This document shows, in pieces, positions 27,405 to 36,849 of a stretch of 64,000 bases of DNA (position 1 is its first letter; each line of letters begins with the position of its first letter). Both the position numbers and the translations under genes were made by a program. Origin of the DNA: Paenibacillus wulumuqiensis. GTDB taxonomy: Bacteria > Bacillota > Bacilli > Paenibacillales > Paenibacillaceae. Location: NCBI RefSeq assembly GCF_000971965.1, contig NZ_LAQP01000004.1, positions 496,001 through 560,000 of the forward strand. Reading direction: 5' to 3'. A model generated the notes under the pieces. That model did no database searches and was not told the DNA's origin. It saw only the letters and a list, made by a program, of their open reading frames with translations.

Positions 27405-28025
27405 ATGACAACTACAATGAAGCATATATTCAAACAGGGAACCGACCTCAATCAGCCGGTACTGCTGCTGCTGCACGGAACCGGCGGCAATGAGCATGAT
27501 CTGCTGCCGCTGGCGGAACTACTGGCACCGGAAGCTTCGGTGCTCGGTGTCCGGGGCAATGTATCCGAAAATGGCATGCCCCGTTTTTTCCGCCGACTGG
27601 CAGAAGGGGTGTTTGACGAACCCGATCTGATCGCTCGCACCCATGAGCTGAATGCATTTCTGGATGCTGCGGCAGAGGAATATGGATTTGACCGCAGAAA
27701 AGTGGTGGCTGTCGGGTATTCCAACGGTGCCAATATCGCTGCCAGTCTGCTGTTCCACGATGCCACCTCCCTGCAGGGAGCGATTTTGCACCACGCGATG
27801 GTCCCGCTGCGCAGCCTGACTCTGCCAGATTTGACAGGTATTCCGGTATTTATGGCTTCGGGTACCAATGATCCGATTATTCCGCGTCAGGAAAGCGAAG
27901 AGCTGGGAAGTCTGCTGGCTGATGCCGGAGCGGATGTAACGATGCACTGGGAAAATAATGGACATCAGCTCACGGCAGCAGAAGTACAGACCGCAGCCGA
28001 GTGGTATGCCCGCAAGTTTCGCTGA
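27405..28025 (+). CDS. mhqD: alpha/beta hydrolase, MhqD-like carboxylesterase
   Basis: A 206-residue alpha/beta hydrolase of the phospholipase/carboxylesterase family. The nucleophile elbow is GYSNGA, the acid is in SGTNDPII, and the catalytic His in NNGHQLT; HGTGGNE forms the oxyanion region. In Bacillus, MhqD is made with a ring-cleaving dioxygenase under MhqR control and gives resistance to methylhydroquinone and related electrophiles. Here the dioxygenase gene ends one base upstream, so they form one operon. GGAGGGG precedes the start. Confidence 0.8.
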   Translation: MTTTMKHIFKQGTDLNQPVLLLLHGTGGNEHDLLPLAELLAPEASVLGVRGNVSENGMPRFFRRLAEGVFDEPDLIARTHELNAFLDAAAEEYGFDRRKVVAVGYSNGANIAASLLFHDATSLQGAILHHAMVPLRSLTLPDLTGIPVFMASGTNDPIIPRQESEELGSLLADAGADVTMHWENNGHQLTAAEVQTAAEWYARKFR

Positions 28026-28085
28026 AGATAAAGCAGATACAACAACAGAACAGCAGATACACAGTATCCAGACAAAATTGCAAAT

Positions 28086-28124
28086 AAAAACGGGACAGCT
28101 CCTCATTATGCTGTCCCGTTTTTT
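28086..28124. terminator. bidirectional terminator between mhqD and the unknown gene
   Basis: AAAAACGGGACAGC pairs with GCTGTCCCGTTTTTT. It has A and T tracts on both sides and separates two converging genes. Confidence 0.92.
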
Positions 28125-28133
28125 GTATTGATT

Positions 28134-29027
28134 TTAAATTCGGATATCAATTACAGGTGAAGAAGCAAATATGTAGCTCATTGGATATCCGTTGTCTGTC
28201 GTTTTGATGCTGTTGATCAGATCCTGGATCGCTTGTACATCCGGTGCTGCTTCCTGAGCGGCTGCCCGGCTGTCCTGAAGAGTGTTAATCTGTCGGGAGG
28301 CATAATCGTTAAATCGATCATTGACATTTTTGATCCAGTCTCCGGGAATGCCGCTTTCCTGAAGATTATAATTGAGTGCTGCTTTGATTGTACCGAGCGC
28401 ATAGCCCAGCGCATTATCATCCACATAGTGAGGAATGGTCTCATGAATCAGTGAAGGCTGATGCATTTGCAGAGAAGCGTTTTTCATATTGTAGTCAAGC
28501 TGCTGAAGCTGTTCAAAAGTGGACGTGGAACTAGGAATCGGACTTTTAATCCCTACTTTGGTCTTGAGTGCCTCAGTCATCTGCATACGTACATCCTTTA
28601 GTGTATCTAGCGACATAAAGGATGAATAGGCTCGGGAGCTGGTGGCCAGTTCGGCAGTTCTGGATGCTGCCAGGCCAAAAACCTCCTGCAGCTTGGCTTG
28701 TTCTTCGGTCCGTTTGTCGCTGCTCCATGTGCTGGTGCCGGCAATGCTGTTGGACAGGATCGTGTACTGATTCTGCAGCTGGTTGTACATCATACCGAGA
28801 TCTTTGCTATTCCAGCGATCTACCGCATCATTTAGAGCATTTTCCATATCGGTGCTGTTCATGTTCTTCACATCAACAAGTCCGCCAATCATGGAGTTTC
28901 TGGAGGCCAGAATGGAAGCGGGTACTCCTTTGTTAGGCACTTCAGATGCAGGCGGTTTGATACTGGATGCTGCTTTTTGAAGAAATTCCGGGTTCAGCGG
29001 GTACATTTGTGGTGAACTGATTTTCAT
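28134..29027 (-). CDS. hypothetical protein of 297 residues
   Basis: I do not recognise this protein. It is hydrophilic, with no signal peptide or membrane helix, rich in Ser, Asn, Gln and Met, and largely helical from about 55 to 290. It has an N-terminal Pro-rich stretch (about 5-40). Features such as MENALNDAVDRWNSKDLGMM and repeated polar helices suggest a coiled, perhaps secreted or structural protein, but this is only a composition argument. AAAGGAG is well placed before the start, and a shared terminator closes it, so it is likely a real, single-gene transcript. Confidence 0.75.
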   Translation of the reverse strand: MKISSPQMYPLNPEFLQKAASSIKPPASEVPNKGVPASILASRNSMIGGLVDVKNMNSTDMENALNDAVDRWNSKDLGMMYNQLQNQYTILSNSIAGTSTWSSDKRTEEQAKLQEVFGLAASRTAELATSSRAYSSFMSLDTLKDVRMQMTEALKTKVGIKSPIPSSTSTFEQLQQLDYNMKNASLQMHQPSLIHETIPHYVDDNALGYALGTIKAALNYNLQESGIPGDWIKNVNDRFNDYASRQINTLQDSRAAAQEAAPDVQAIQDLINSIKTTDNGYPMSYIFASSPVIDIRI

Positions 29028-29179
29028 GGTATTTCTCCTTTCCGTATATTGGACTACCTCTTAGTTATCGGGAAAAGGGAAAAAATAGTAAAGATGTAAG
29101 CTGAAAAAGTGGATCATACCAGGATACAGACATGCGGGACAGTACGTACAGAGGTCTAATTCACAAAATTATATACAAC

Positions 29180-29263
29180 AAAAAAGCCCATATCCGCCTT
29201 TTTGGAAGAAGACGGTATTCCGATTCTGATCTGCAAGGATGAGAATCGGAAATGATGGGCTTT
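29180..29263 (-). terminator. branched terminator downstream of the FrnE-like gene
   Basis: On the minus strand AAAGCCCAT pairs with ATGGGCTTT, then six T. Inside lies a second hairpin, TTCCGATTCT / AGAATCGGAA (10 bp perfect). The remaining part of 29028-29336 shows no gene. Confidence 0.75.
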
Positions 29264-29336
29264 GATTAACGATATAGGGAATATATGCTTCAGCTAATGA
29301 AGACATCGGATCAAAAGTGCATATCGCATATGGAGA

Positions 29337-30053
29337 TTATTTACGATCTTGCGGAGCCGCGCAGGAACCATCTGTGCACATCTCGCCATCTGCCGAATTA
29401 CCGAGCATCTGCAGCGGATGGTCTTCTGCCCAGATATCGTTCAGTGCTTTGGTGAACATTTCGGTCGGCTGGGCACCGGATACGGCGTATTTGTCATTGA
29501 TCACAAAGAACGGCACACCGGTAATTCCCAGCTGGCTGCCCAGATGCTCCTGACGACGTACCAGATCGCCATACTGCTCGCTCTCCAGCACAGCAGCAGT
29601 CTGCTCACGATCCAGACCGACACTTTCTGCGATATCGATCAGTGTAGGATGGTCACCGATATGACGGGATTCGGTAAAGTAGGCCCGAAACAGCGCTTCG
29701 TTCATCTCTTCCGCTTTGCCCTGATCGGCCGCATACTGCATTAACCGGTGTGCATCAAAGCTGTTGGTCAGTATCATCGTATCGAACTTGAAGTCCAGTC
29801 CTTCCTGGGCTGCCTGGGCACCTACGTTCACATTCATCTCGCGTGCCTGTTCAATGGTAGTGCCGTACTTTTTGGCCAGACTCTCATAGATATTCAGCGG
29901 AATATCACGTTCTGCCGAAGGATCGAGTTCAAAGCTCTTGTAGTTGACGGTTACTTCTTCCGCATGCGGAAACTGGGACAGTGCATTTTGCAGTCTTGTT
30001 TTGCCAATATAGCAGAAAGGACACTGATAATCGGACCAGATATCAATTTTCAT
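29337..30053 (-). CDS. DsbA family oxidoreductase, FrnE-like
   Basis: A 238-residue cytoplasmic thioredoxin-fold protein with a CPFC active site at 11-14 and the cis-Pro loop TGVPFF. The helical insertion between is typical of the FrnE/2-hydroxychromene-isomerase-like DsbA group. There is no signal peptide, so it should work inside the cell, probably as a dithiol-disulfide isomerase in thiol stress. The C-terminus carries two extra cysteines (EMCTDGSC), a possible resolving pair. CCGGAGG lies before the start. Context (quinone detoxification, HxlR) fits stress. Confidence 0.88.
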   Translation of the reverse strand: MKIDIWSDYQCPFCYIGKTRLQNALSQFPHAEEVTVNYKSFELDPSAERDIPLNIYESLAKKYGTTIEQAREMNVNVGAQAAQEGLDFKFDTMILTNSFDAHRLMQYAADQGKAEEMNEALFRAYFTESRHIGDHPTLIDIAESVGLDREQTAAVLESEQYGDLVRRQEHLGSQLGITGVPFFVINDKYAVSGAQPTEMFTKALNDIWAEDHPLQMLGNSADGEMCTDGSCAAPQDRK

Positions 30054-30254
30054 GTAAAAACCTCCGGATTATTGTTGTGCTGCTTCACCTGAGCGGATAC
30101 GGGAGCCGCCGGACATCCGCAGCCTGCATCGCAAGCGGCAAGCGCATAAACCATATGGTCTCATCCTACTATATTTACTTTTAATAATCAACTAACAATT
30201 AAACAACTTCTTGACTGCCAATGGATGACGTGGCTAATTTATTGGTTTATTGTT

Positions 30255-30638
30255 CTATTCACTCATTTCGTATTTTACGGACGAATCCTGCTGAACATTC
30301 AACTGATTACGTTCTCCCCACTCGCACATCATATTCAAAATAGGCATTAGGGACAGTCCTCTTGCAGACAGTTTGTATTCAACTTTGGGCGGAATCTGTG
30401 GATATTCCGTACGGATGACCAGCTGATCCCGTTCCAGCTCCTTTAATGTATTACTCAGTGTTTTGAAAGAGATATTTCCAATACAGCGTTTGAGTTCATT
30501 GTATCGCATTGCCGGTTGATGCTCGTAGAGCCAGTACATCACAATCATTTTATACTTGCCACCGACAAGGGAAAGGGTATAGCCGAATCCGGTATCTTTC
30601 AGATTCGTATTGGTGAGATTATACGATTCCATAGTCAT
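30255..30638 (-). CDS. HxlR family winged-helix transcriptional regulator
   Basis: A 127-residue one-domain regulator. The helix-turn-helix runs through KRCIGNISFKTLSNTLKELERDQLV, and the wing follows (PKVEYKLSARG). Two cysteines (in KRCIG and MMCEWG) could act as redox switches, as in other HxlR members such as YodB or HypR. The start is ATG at 30638, with AAGGAG upstream; an in-frame ATG at 30632 is possible. It is divergent from an NAD(P)H oxidoreductase, and a perfect palindrome lies just upstream, so it probably controls both genes. Confidence 0.9.
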   Translation of the reverse strand: MTMESYNLTNTNLKDTGFGYTLSLVGGKYKMIVMYWLYEHQPAMRYNELKRCIGNISFKTLSNTLKELERDQLVIRTEYPQIPPKVEYKLSARGLSLMPILNMMCEWGERNQLNVQQDSSVKYEMSE

Positions 30639-30653
30639 ATTACACTCTCCTTG

Positions 30654-30670
30654 AGGTTAGTATCTAACCT
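30654..30670. promoter_or_regulatory. perfect 17-bp palindrome, likely HxlR operator
   Basis: AGGTTAGTATCTAACCT is a perfect 7-3-7 inverted repeat between the divergent hxlR and oxidoreductase genes, directly upstream of the hxlR ribosome site. Confidence 0.7.
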
Positions 30671-30746
30671 TATTTTGCGTACTTCCCCGGACAGGCGGAA
30701 GGGGTTTACAATGAGCTGGAAATCATAAAAGCAAATGGAGGTTATT

Positions 30747-31274
30747 ATGAAAACACTGGTTATTGTGGCACATCCCCATATGGAACAATCCCGGGTCAAT
30801 CAGCGCTGGGTCAGCGAGCTGGCGAAATATCCGGATAAATTCACTGTTCATCAGCTATATCAGGCTTATCCCGATGGGCATATTGACGTAGAGCGGGAAC
30901 AGGCACTCGTTGAATCTCATGGCAGTCTGGTATTGCAGTTTCCGTTATACTGGTTCAACTGTACACCGCTTATGAAGAAATGGCTGGACGAAGTATTGAC
31001 CTATGGCTGGGCTTTTGGCTCTACCGGCGATCGGCTGCGTAATCGTCGTACAGCGCTGGCGGTGACGGCAGGAGTCAGCGAAGATGATTATTCGCCTGCA
31101 GGCAAATACAAGTATACGCTGGAACAGATTTTACTGCCGTTTGAGATGACATTTAACTATATCAATGCCGACTACAGAGGTTATACCGCTTTTTACGATG
31201 CGGAATATAAGTCGACAGATGAACGGATTGAAGGCAGTGTCAGCGGCTATATCGATTTTCTCAGCAATCTGTAA
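30747..31274 (+). CDS. NAD(P)H-dependent oxidoreductase, flavodoxin-like fold
   Basis: A 175-residue FMN-binding quinone reductase of the MdaB/KefF/YwrO type: VIVAHPHMEQSRVNQ at the N-terminus binds phosphate of the flavin, and FPLYWFNCTPLMKKWLDEVLTYGWAFG is the family core. I start it at 30747, since ATGGAGGTT gives the ribosome site; the ATG at 30735 has none. It likely reduces quinones or nitro compounds by two electrons. It is divergent from the HxlR regulator and shares the palindromic site with it. Confidence 0.9.
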   Translation: MKTLVIVAHPHMEQSRVNQRWVSELAKYPDKFTVHQLYQAYPDGHIDVEREQALVESHGSLVLQFPLYWFNCTPLMKKWLDEVLTYGWAFGSTGDRLRNRRTALAVTAGVSEDDYSPAGKYKYTLEQILLPFEMTFNYINADYRGYTAFYDAEYKSTDERIEGSVSGYIDFLSNL

Positions 31275-31439
31275 CCGACACGAGTAATAATTCGGAAAGT
31301 TAACCGAAAAATGTACGATTGAAAATCAGCAGTTATTTGTAACTATAGTATAGAAGGAAAAAATGATGAGTACGAGTCAATTAGCTACCATTTTCTCTGT
31401 TCGTTCCATTCGCACTTTGCAATAATCTCTTACGGCAGG

Positions 31440-32366
31440 CTAGACTCTTTCATGGGTAACTACGTTGACCATTGTTTCCTTGAATGTCTCGATAAAGGCT
31501 TCAGCCGCTTTGGATAAATAGCGTCCTTTGCGCCGGGCAATAACGAGAGTACGGCTCGGAACAGGTTCTTCTAAAGGCAGATAGACCGGAAGAAATTCAC
31601 CGCGTCGCGCCCGGGCGATATAATGAGGCACAAACGTAACCCCCATACCTGTAGCGACAAGAGACTGAATCGTCTCGATATTATTGCTCTCAAACACAAC
31701 CTGCGGCTCAAAGCCGGCTTCGCTGCACACATCAAACACAATTTTGCGGAAGCCCTGTCCTTTTTTGAGTACGATAAAAGACTCATCCTTCAGTTCGGAC
31801 AGCTTGACCGGTGTATGATCACCTGCGAGGAAACGCTGGGCGAGCGGGTGAGCAGGAGGTACGGCGAGATCGATCCGTTCTTCCGCTACCGGTTCGTACG
31901 TCAGTGAGGATTCGGTCAGCGGCAGCGCGAGCAGGCTAAGATCGGTCTGGCCGCTGGCGGTCAGCTTTTCCAGATTAAGCGATGTATCTTCCAGCAGTAC
32001 CACATCAATCTGGGGGTAGGCTGCGCGAAAAACAGGCAGTACATGCGGCAGCAGATGGGAGCCGGTAATCTGCATGCTGCCGACGATGACGCGCCCGCTC
32101 TGCAGCTGGGAGATATCCGCCATTTCCTTGCGCAGCTGTTCGACCGAATCGATAATTTTCTGAGCATGTTCCACAAAGCTTGATCCGGCATGAGTCAATT
32201 CGACGGTGCTTGTATTACGCTGGAACAGCAGTACGCCAAGCTCCTTTTCCAGCTTGGACAGCTGCTGGCTGAGGGAAGGCTGGGCGATATGCAGCTTCTC
32301 GGCGGCACGGGAGAAATTGCGTTCTGCAGCAATCTGCAGCGCATATTGTAGTTGTCTGAGTTCCAT
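31440..32366 (-). CDS. LysR family transcriptional regulator
   Basis: A 308-residue LysR regulator with the N-terminal helix-turn-helix (FSRAAEKLHIAQPSLSQQLSKLEKELG region, about 18-42) and a periplasmic-binding-like effector domain (about 90-295). It is divergent from leuC with 321 bases between; a 13-bp palindrome AGATATAATATCT at 32420-32432 lies in that gap. It may control leuCD or an unlinked target. The effector cannot be predicted. Confidence 0.92.
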   Translation of the reverse strand: MELRQLQYALQIAAERNFSRAAEKLHIAQPSLSQQLSKLEKELGVLLFQRNTSTVELTHAGSSFVEHAQKIIDSVEQLRKEMADISQLQSGRVIVGSMQITGSHLLPHVLPVFRAAYPQIDVVLLEDTSLNLEKLTASGQTDLSLLALPLTESSLTYEPVAEERIDLAVPPAHPLAQRFLAGDHTPVKLSELKDESFIVLKKGQGFRKIVFDVCSEAGFEPQVVFESNNIETIQSLVATGMGVTFVPHYIARARRGEFLPVYLPLEEPVPSRTLVIARRKGRYLSKAAEAFIETFKETMVNVVTHERV

Positions 32367-32419
32367 GGAATGTCTCCTTTAATCATCATTCTCTTATAAG
32401 ATTAACCTATAACTTCTAT

Positions 32420-32432
32420 AGATATAATATCT
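32420..32432. promoter_or_regulatory. palindrome in the lysR-leuC intergenic region
   Basis: AGATATAATATCT is a perfect 6-1-6 palindrome and contains TATAAT (32423-32428), a possible leuC -10. It is a candidate LysR site. A further hairpin, GGGACACCGG-TTCA-CCGGCATCCC, lies at 32615-32638 in the leuC leader. Confidence 0.45.
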
Positions 32433-32687
32433 TAGACCTATCGCACACACAATGTTATATTGTAATCATTATAAAAAAGCCTGTTGAAACGATACAGGCC
32501 GCCGATAAAGTAACTACCGATCTTTTTCCACATATTGCAAATTATGCAGTGGTGGAGTGACAGTCATTCAGCAGTAAAAAAGAGCAGCAGTGCATTTTCA
32601 GGTCCGATCTCTACGGGACACCGGTTCACCGGCATCCCACCGAACATGCAGCAGCTTGGGATCACAATCCATGATGGGGTGAGAATA

Positions 32688-34112
32688 ATGAGCAAAAAGA
32701 CATTGTATGAGAAAATCTGGGATAACCACGTAATTCATCAGGAAGAAGGCAAGCCGAGCGTACTCTATATCGATCTGCATCTGGTTCACGAAGTAACTTC
32801 TCCGCAGGCATTTGAAGGTCTGCGTCTGAGCAAACGTCAGGTTCGTCGTCCGGAACTTACTTTTGCCACAATGGATCATAATGTACCTACGTTTGACCGC
32901 TTCAATATTACTGACCCGATCTCCAAGCAGCAGATTGATACGCTGACTCAGAACTGCCGTGATTTTGGTGTCAAGCTGTTCGATCTGGATACGATTGACC
33001 AGGGTGTTGTTCACGTTATGGGACCTGAACTCGGCCTGACTCATCCGGGCAAAACGATTGTATGCGGGGACAGCCATACATCGACCCACGGTGCGTTTGG
33101 CGCGCTGGCATTCGGAATTGGAACGAGTGAAGTGGAGCATGTGCTGGCGACGCAGTGTCTGCAGCAGTCCACCTCCAAAACAATGGAAATCCGCTTCAAC
33201 GGTTCGCGCAAGCCGGGCGTAACAGCCAAGGATATGATTCTCGGCGTCATCGCCAAATACGGAACCGACTTCGCTACAGGGTATGTTATCGAGTACACCG
33301 GTGAAGCCATCCGTGATCTGTCCATGGAAGAGCGTATGACCGTATGCAATATGTCGATCGAAGGCGGAGCGCGTGCAGGACTGATCGCACCGGATGAGAC
33401 GACATTCTCCTATCTGCGCGGACGCCAGTATGTACCGCAGGGTGCCGCATTTGACGAAGCGGTTGCCCGCTGGAGAGAGCTGACGACCGATGAAGGTGCA
33501 GCTTACGATACCGTGCTTGAATTTGATGTGGATGCACTGATTCCGCAGGTGACCTGGGGCACCAGCCCGGGTATGGGTACCGATATTACTTCGGCTGTAC
33601 CGAATCCGGCCGACTTCACCACTGAAAATGAACGCAGAGCCGCCGAGAAGGCGCTTGAATATATGGATCTCGTACCAGGTACTCCAATGTCCGAGATTCC
33701 GGTCGATTATGTATTTATCGGCTCCTGCACCAACGGACGGATCGAGGATCTGCGTGCTGCCGCCGAGGTGGCGCGCGGCTACAAAGTATCCGATCGTCTG
33801 ACAGCAATCGTCGTACCCGGCTCCGGCCGCGTCAAAATCCAGGCTGAGAAAGAAGGACTGGATGTAATTTTCAAGGAAGCCGGTTTTGAATGGCGTGAAG
33901 CGGGATGCAGCATGTGCCTCGCGATGAATCCGGATGTACTGAAACCGGGTCAGCGCTGCGCATCGACCTCCAACCGTAACTTTGAAGGACGTCAGGGTCG
34001 CGGTGGACGTACGCATCTCGTCTCTCCGGCAATGGCGGCAGCAGCAGCGATCACCGGCCGCTTTACCGATGTTCGTGACTGGGAATTCAAGAATGAACCT
34101 GTATTGAACTAA
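32688..34112 (+). CDS. leuC: 3-isopropylmalate dehydratase large subunit
   Basis: LeuC forms, with LeuD, the [4Fe-4S] isomerase of leucine synthesis. The 474-residue protein has the aconitase-type cluster cysteines in FIGSCTNGR and GCSMCLAMN, plus [14 protein letters not shown] start it at 32688 (MSKKTLYEK), which matches the family; the upstream in-frame reading from 32535 lacks a ribosome site. GGGGTGAG precedes the ATG. leuD follows after 30 bases. Confidence 0.96.
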   Translation: MSKKTLYEKIWDNHVIHQEEGKPSVLYIDLHLVHEVTSPQAFEGLRLSKRQVRRPELTFATMDHNVPTFDRFNITDPISKQQIDTLTQNCRDFGVKLFDLDTIDQGVVHVMGPELGLTHPGKTIVCGDSHTSTHGAFGALAFGIGTSEVEHVLATQCLQQSTSKTMEIRFNGSRKPGVTAKDMILGVIAKYGTDFATGYVIEYTGEAIRDLSMEERMTVCNMSIEGGARAGLIAPDETTFSYLRGRQYVPQGAAFDEAVARWRELTTDEGAAYDTVLEFDVDALIPQVTWGTSPGMGTDITSAVPNPADFTTENERRAAEKALEYMDLVPGTPMSEIPVDYVFIGSCTNGRIEDLRAAAEVARGYKVSDRLTAIVVPGSGRVKIQAEKEGLDVIFKEAGFEWREAGCSMCLAMNPDVLKPGQRCASTSNRNFEGRQGRGGRTHLVSPAMAAAAAITGRFTDVRDWEFKNEPVLN

Positions 34113-34142
34113 GTACGGTATTTTAGAGAGGAGTCTTCATCA

Positions 34143-34745
34143 ATGGAACCATTCAAACAGTTAAACGGTATTGTCGCACCGGTCGACCGGGTTAATGTAG
34201 ATACAGATGCCATCATTCCCAAGCAATTTCTGAAACGGATCGAACGGACAGGCTTCGGCCAGTTCCTGTTCTACGAATGGCGCTGGGATGAAGAGGGCAA
34301 TGTGAACGAGAATTTCGATATGAACAAGCCGCGTTACCAGGGAGCATCCGTGCTGGTCTCCCGTGCGAACTTTGGCTGCGGTTCTTCCCGTGAGCATGCG
34401 CCGTGGGCGATCATGGACTACGGATTCCGCTGCGTTATTGCTCCGTCCTTTGCGGATATCTTCTATAATAACTGCTTCAAAAATGGCATCCTGCCGATCA
34501 AGCTGTCGGAAGAGCAGGTACAGGACCTGTTTGAGCGCACGGATGCACATGAAGGATATCGCCTGAAAGTGGATCTGGAGAACAAGCAGCTCACCGATGA
34601 GTATGGACTGCATATTGGCTTTGATCTTGACGAGCACCGTCGTCAGTTCCTGCTGCAGGGACTGGATGATATCGGTCTGACGCTTCAGCATGAGTCTGCG
34701 ATCACAGCGTATGAGCAATCCAGAGGTGCCCATCTGTTTGCCTGA
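34143..34745 (+). CDS. leuD: 3-isopropylmalate dehydratase small subunit
   Basis: LeuD is the swivel-domain subunit of isopropylmalate isomerase. The 200-residue protein has the substrate-binding [14 protein letters not shown] segment and [22 protein letters not shown] lies upstream of the ATG. It pairs with leuC and is closed by a terminator at 34807-34862. leuA and leuB are not in the window. Confidence 0.97.
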   Translation: MEPFKQLNGIVAPVDRVNVDTDAIIPKQFLKRIERTGFGQFLFYEWRWDEEGNVNENFDMNKPRYQGASVLVSRANFGCGSSREHAPWAIMDYGFRCVIAPSFADIFYNNCFKNGILPIKLSEEQVQDLFERTDAHEGYRLKVDLENKQLTDEYGLHIGFDLDEHRRQFLLQGLDDIGLTLQHESAITAYEQSRGAHLFA

Positions 34746-34806
34746 TTCTGCAGGAGAATGACCGATATTAACATTTTGTACCGTCCAATTTACAAATAGT
34801 TATTAC

Positions 34807-34862
34807 AAAAATGCATAACTCTGTCGATATTAGCTACGACAGATCCTTATGCATTTTTTTTT
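34807..34862 (+). terminator. intrinsic terminator after leuD
   Basis: AAAAATGCATA plus CTGTCG pairs with CGACAG plus TATGCATTTTT; nine T follow. The region 34863-35079 shows no gene. Confidence 0.88.
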
Positions 34863-35079
34863 GCGGATGCCAATCCGGCGCAGACGAGGCAGGCTCTGCG
34901 ATCTCGTCCATCATGCTTAAAAAAGGACAGCGCAGAATCAAGAAAAGCGCCCGGAAATGAAAATTGGCTCGCAACTTTTGCAGAGTGCAAGCGTCTAATA
35001 TGTCGTCTGGTAATAACATTTGCCGGTACAGCCGTGCTGGGTAGTTCGGTAATCAAAACGGGAATGGTAGGGGTGAAGA

Positions 35080-36507
35080 ATGAAGAAATTAGGTTTTTTA
35101 GTCTTTTTGTTGGTGTTTATGTGGTCCTTTCCCCATATCGGCGAAGCTGCCACAGACACGAGAGTTGTACTGAACGGTCAACAGCTCAGCATTCCGGAAG
35201 ACGTGCAGAATATCAAGGGCTCGGTGATGGTGCCGATTCGGGTCATTTCCCAGAATCTTGGCTATCAGGTGAAATGGGATCAATCTGCCGGACAGGTCAA
35301 TATTGATGGTGAAGGCAAGTCCATCCAGCTGTATATTGGCAAGAATGCAGCTTCTGTAGACAACAAAACGTACAGCTTGAACACCGCACCGGTCGTTCAA
35401 AATGGCACTACACTGGTACCGATCCGACTGGTAAGTGAACAGATGGGTATCGGAGTTCACTGGAACAACAGCGACAAAATCGTCACATTGACATCGACGG
35501 GCACGAGCACCGGCGGAGGAACGACTTCGGACGCGGACAATGCAACTCCCGAAAACGGTCTTGCACTGGTGAACGGCATCAGCTTCAGTGAAAGTCGCCT
35601 GCTGGTGACGCTGGATAAGAGCGTGACGCCAAAAGTATCAAAAATGGATTCACCGAACCGGATCGTGGTCGATTTGCCAAATGCCGATTTCGGTAAAGGT
35701 TTTGCCCAGGGGGTCAATGCAGAAGCGGGGCAAATTGCTACGCTGGCTGTGCCCAATAACGATAATGTCTCCCAGGTTCGTTACTCGCAGTACAGTACCG
35801 ATCCATCCAGTGTACGTATCGTTATCGATCTGAAAAAAGAACGGAACTACGAAGTGTTCAACGAAGGTCAGGGTCTGCTGATCGTGGATCTGACAGCGAA
35901 CAACGGTACAACCAAACAGCCGGATTCGACGACAGGCGCAACACAGCCGGGTTCTTCGGTAGGTCATTCCGGCAAAAAGGTTGTCGTGATTGATGCAGGT
36001 CACGGCTACCAGGATCCGGGTGCTGTAGGCTCCCAGACGACCGAGAAGAAGCTGAACCTTGCACTGGCACTCAAAGTGGAGGCACTGCTCAAGAACGATC
36101 CGAATATTGATGTCGTGCTGACACGTTCGGATGATACGTTCCTCGAACTCAAGGAGCGTGTCAAAGTGGCCGAGAAGCTGAATGCGGACGTATTCGTATC
36201 CATTCACGCGAACAGCAGCGGTTCATCTGCTGCCTCGGGCACGGAGACGTACTACCAGCGCAGCAGCAGCAAAAAGCTGGCACAGACGATCCACAAGTAT
36301 TTTGTAGCCGCTACGGGCTTTAAGGACCGCGGTGTACAATACGGTAACTTCCATGTTATCCGTGAAACGACAATGCCTGCCGTACTGCTCGAAGTGGGCT
36401 TTATCAGCAACCGGACGGAAGAATCCAAAATGATGGATTCCGCCAAGCAGGATCAGATTGCCGCATCTGTCGTTAAAGGCATCAAGGAATACCTTGGTGT
36501 ATCCTGA
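35080..36507 (+). CDS. N-acetylmuramoyl-L-alanine amidase with stalk and AMIN domains
   Basis: A 475-residue secreted peptidoglycan amidase. Residues 1-24 are a signal peptide; about 28-138 form a copper-amine-oxidase-N-like stalk domain; about 160-275 an AMIN domain that targets the wall; and 298-473 the Amidase_3 catalytic domain, with zinc ligands His308 (DAGHG), Glu322 and His376 (SIHAN) and catalytic Glu438 (LLEVGFISN). A Thr/Gly/Ser-rich linker joins the domains. It should cleave the bond between muramic acid and the stem peptide, for cell separation or wall turnover. GGGGTGAAG is before the start; a terminator follows. Confidence 0.95.
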   Translation: MKKLGFLVFLLVFMWSFPHIGEAATDTRVVLNGQQLSIPEDVQNIKGSVMVPIRVISQNLGYQVKWDQSAGQVNIDGEGKSIQLYIGKNAASVDNKTYSLNTAPVVQNGTTLVPIRLVSEQMGIGVHWNNSDKIVTLTSTGTSTGGGTTSDADNATPENGLALVNGISFSESRLLVTLDKSVTPKVSKMDSPNRIVVDLPNADFGKGFAQGVNAEAGQIATLAVPNNDNVSQVRYSQYSTDPSSVRIVIDLKKERNYEVFNEGQGLLIVDLTANNGTTKQPDSTTGATQPGSSVGHSGKKVVVIDAGHGYQDPGAVGSQTTEKKLNLALALKVEALLKNDPNIDVVLTRSDDTFLELKERVKVAEKLNADVFVSIHANSSGSSAASGTETYYQRSSSKKLAQTIHKYFVAATGFKDRGVQYGNFHVIRETTMPAVLLEVGFISNRTEESKMMDSAKQDQIAASVVKGIKEYLGVS

Positions 36508-36555
36508 TCCATTCCTAAACAGGAGGATATCCGGTTAACGGTATCCTGTCTGACC

Positions 36556-36597
36556 GGGCCAGCCTCTCCTATCCGCAGGGAGGGCTGGTCCTTTTTT
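36556..36597 (+). terminator. intrinsic terminator after the amidase
   Basis: GGGCCAGCCTCTCCT pairs with AGGGAGGGCTGGTCC and six T follow. Confidence 0.9.
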
Positions 36598-36792
36598 ATG
36601 TCATTTTCTGTTAATCGTCCGACTGCTGAACAATTGCAATCATCGCCAATAAAATTACTGAAATTTCATGTAAAGTATACGTGCAATTACAGTCAGAACA
36701 TGTTAAGATACGAATTGTATTGTCATTGAAGATGGAGCATCAGAGTCTGACACGTAATCCAGCAATCCCATCATCAGGTACCGTGAGACGAT

Positions 36793-36834
36793 ACCGTCTG
36801 CATCACGATCCATATCGTGAACAGGCGGTTTTTT
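36793..36834 (+). terminator. terminator-like attenuator directly upstream of nth
   Basis: ACCGTCTG-CATCACGAT pairs with ATCGTGA-ACAGGCGGT, followed by six T ending at 36834, just two bases before the nth ribosome site (36837-36842). AGACG (36786-36790) can pair instead with CGTCT (36795-36799), which would open the terminator, as in attenuation. Confidence 0.65.
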
Positions 36835-36849
36835 GCAGGAGGAATGAAA

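Noticed and set aside
31366-31425. 20-codon frame between the oxidoreductase and lysR
   Set aside because: Only a modest AAGGAA upstream, too short to support, and no further evidence.
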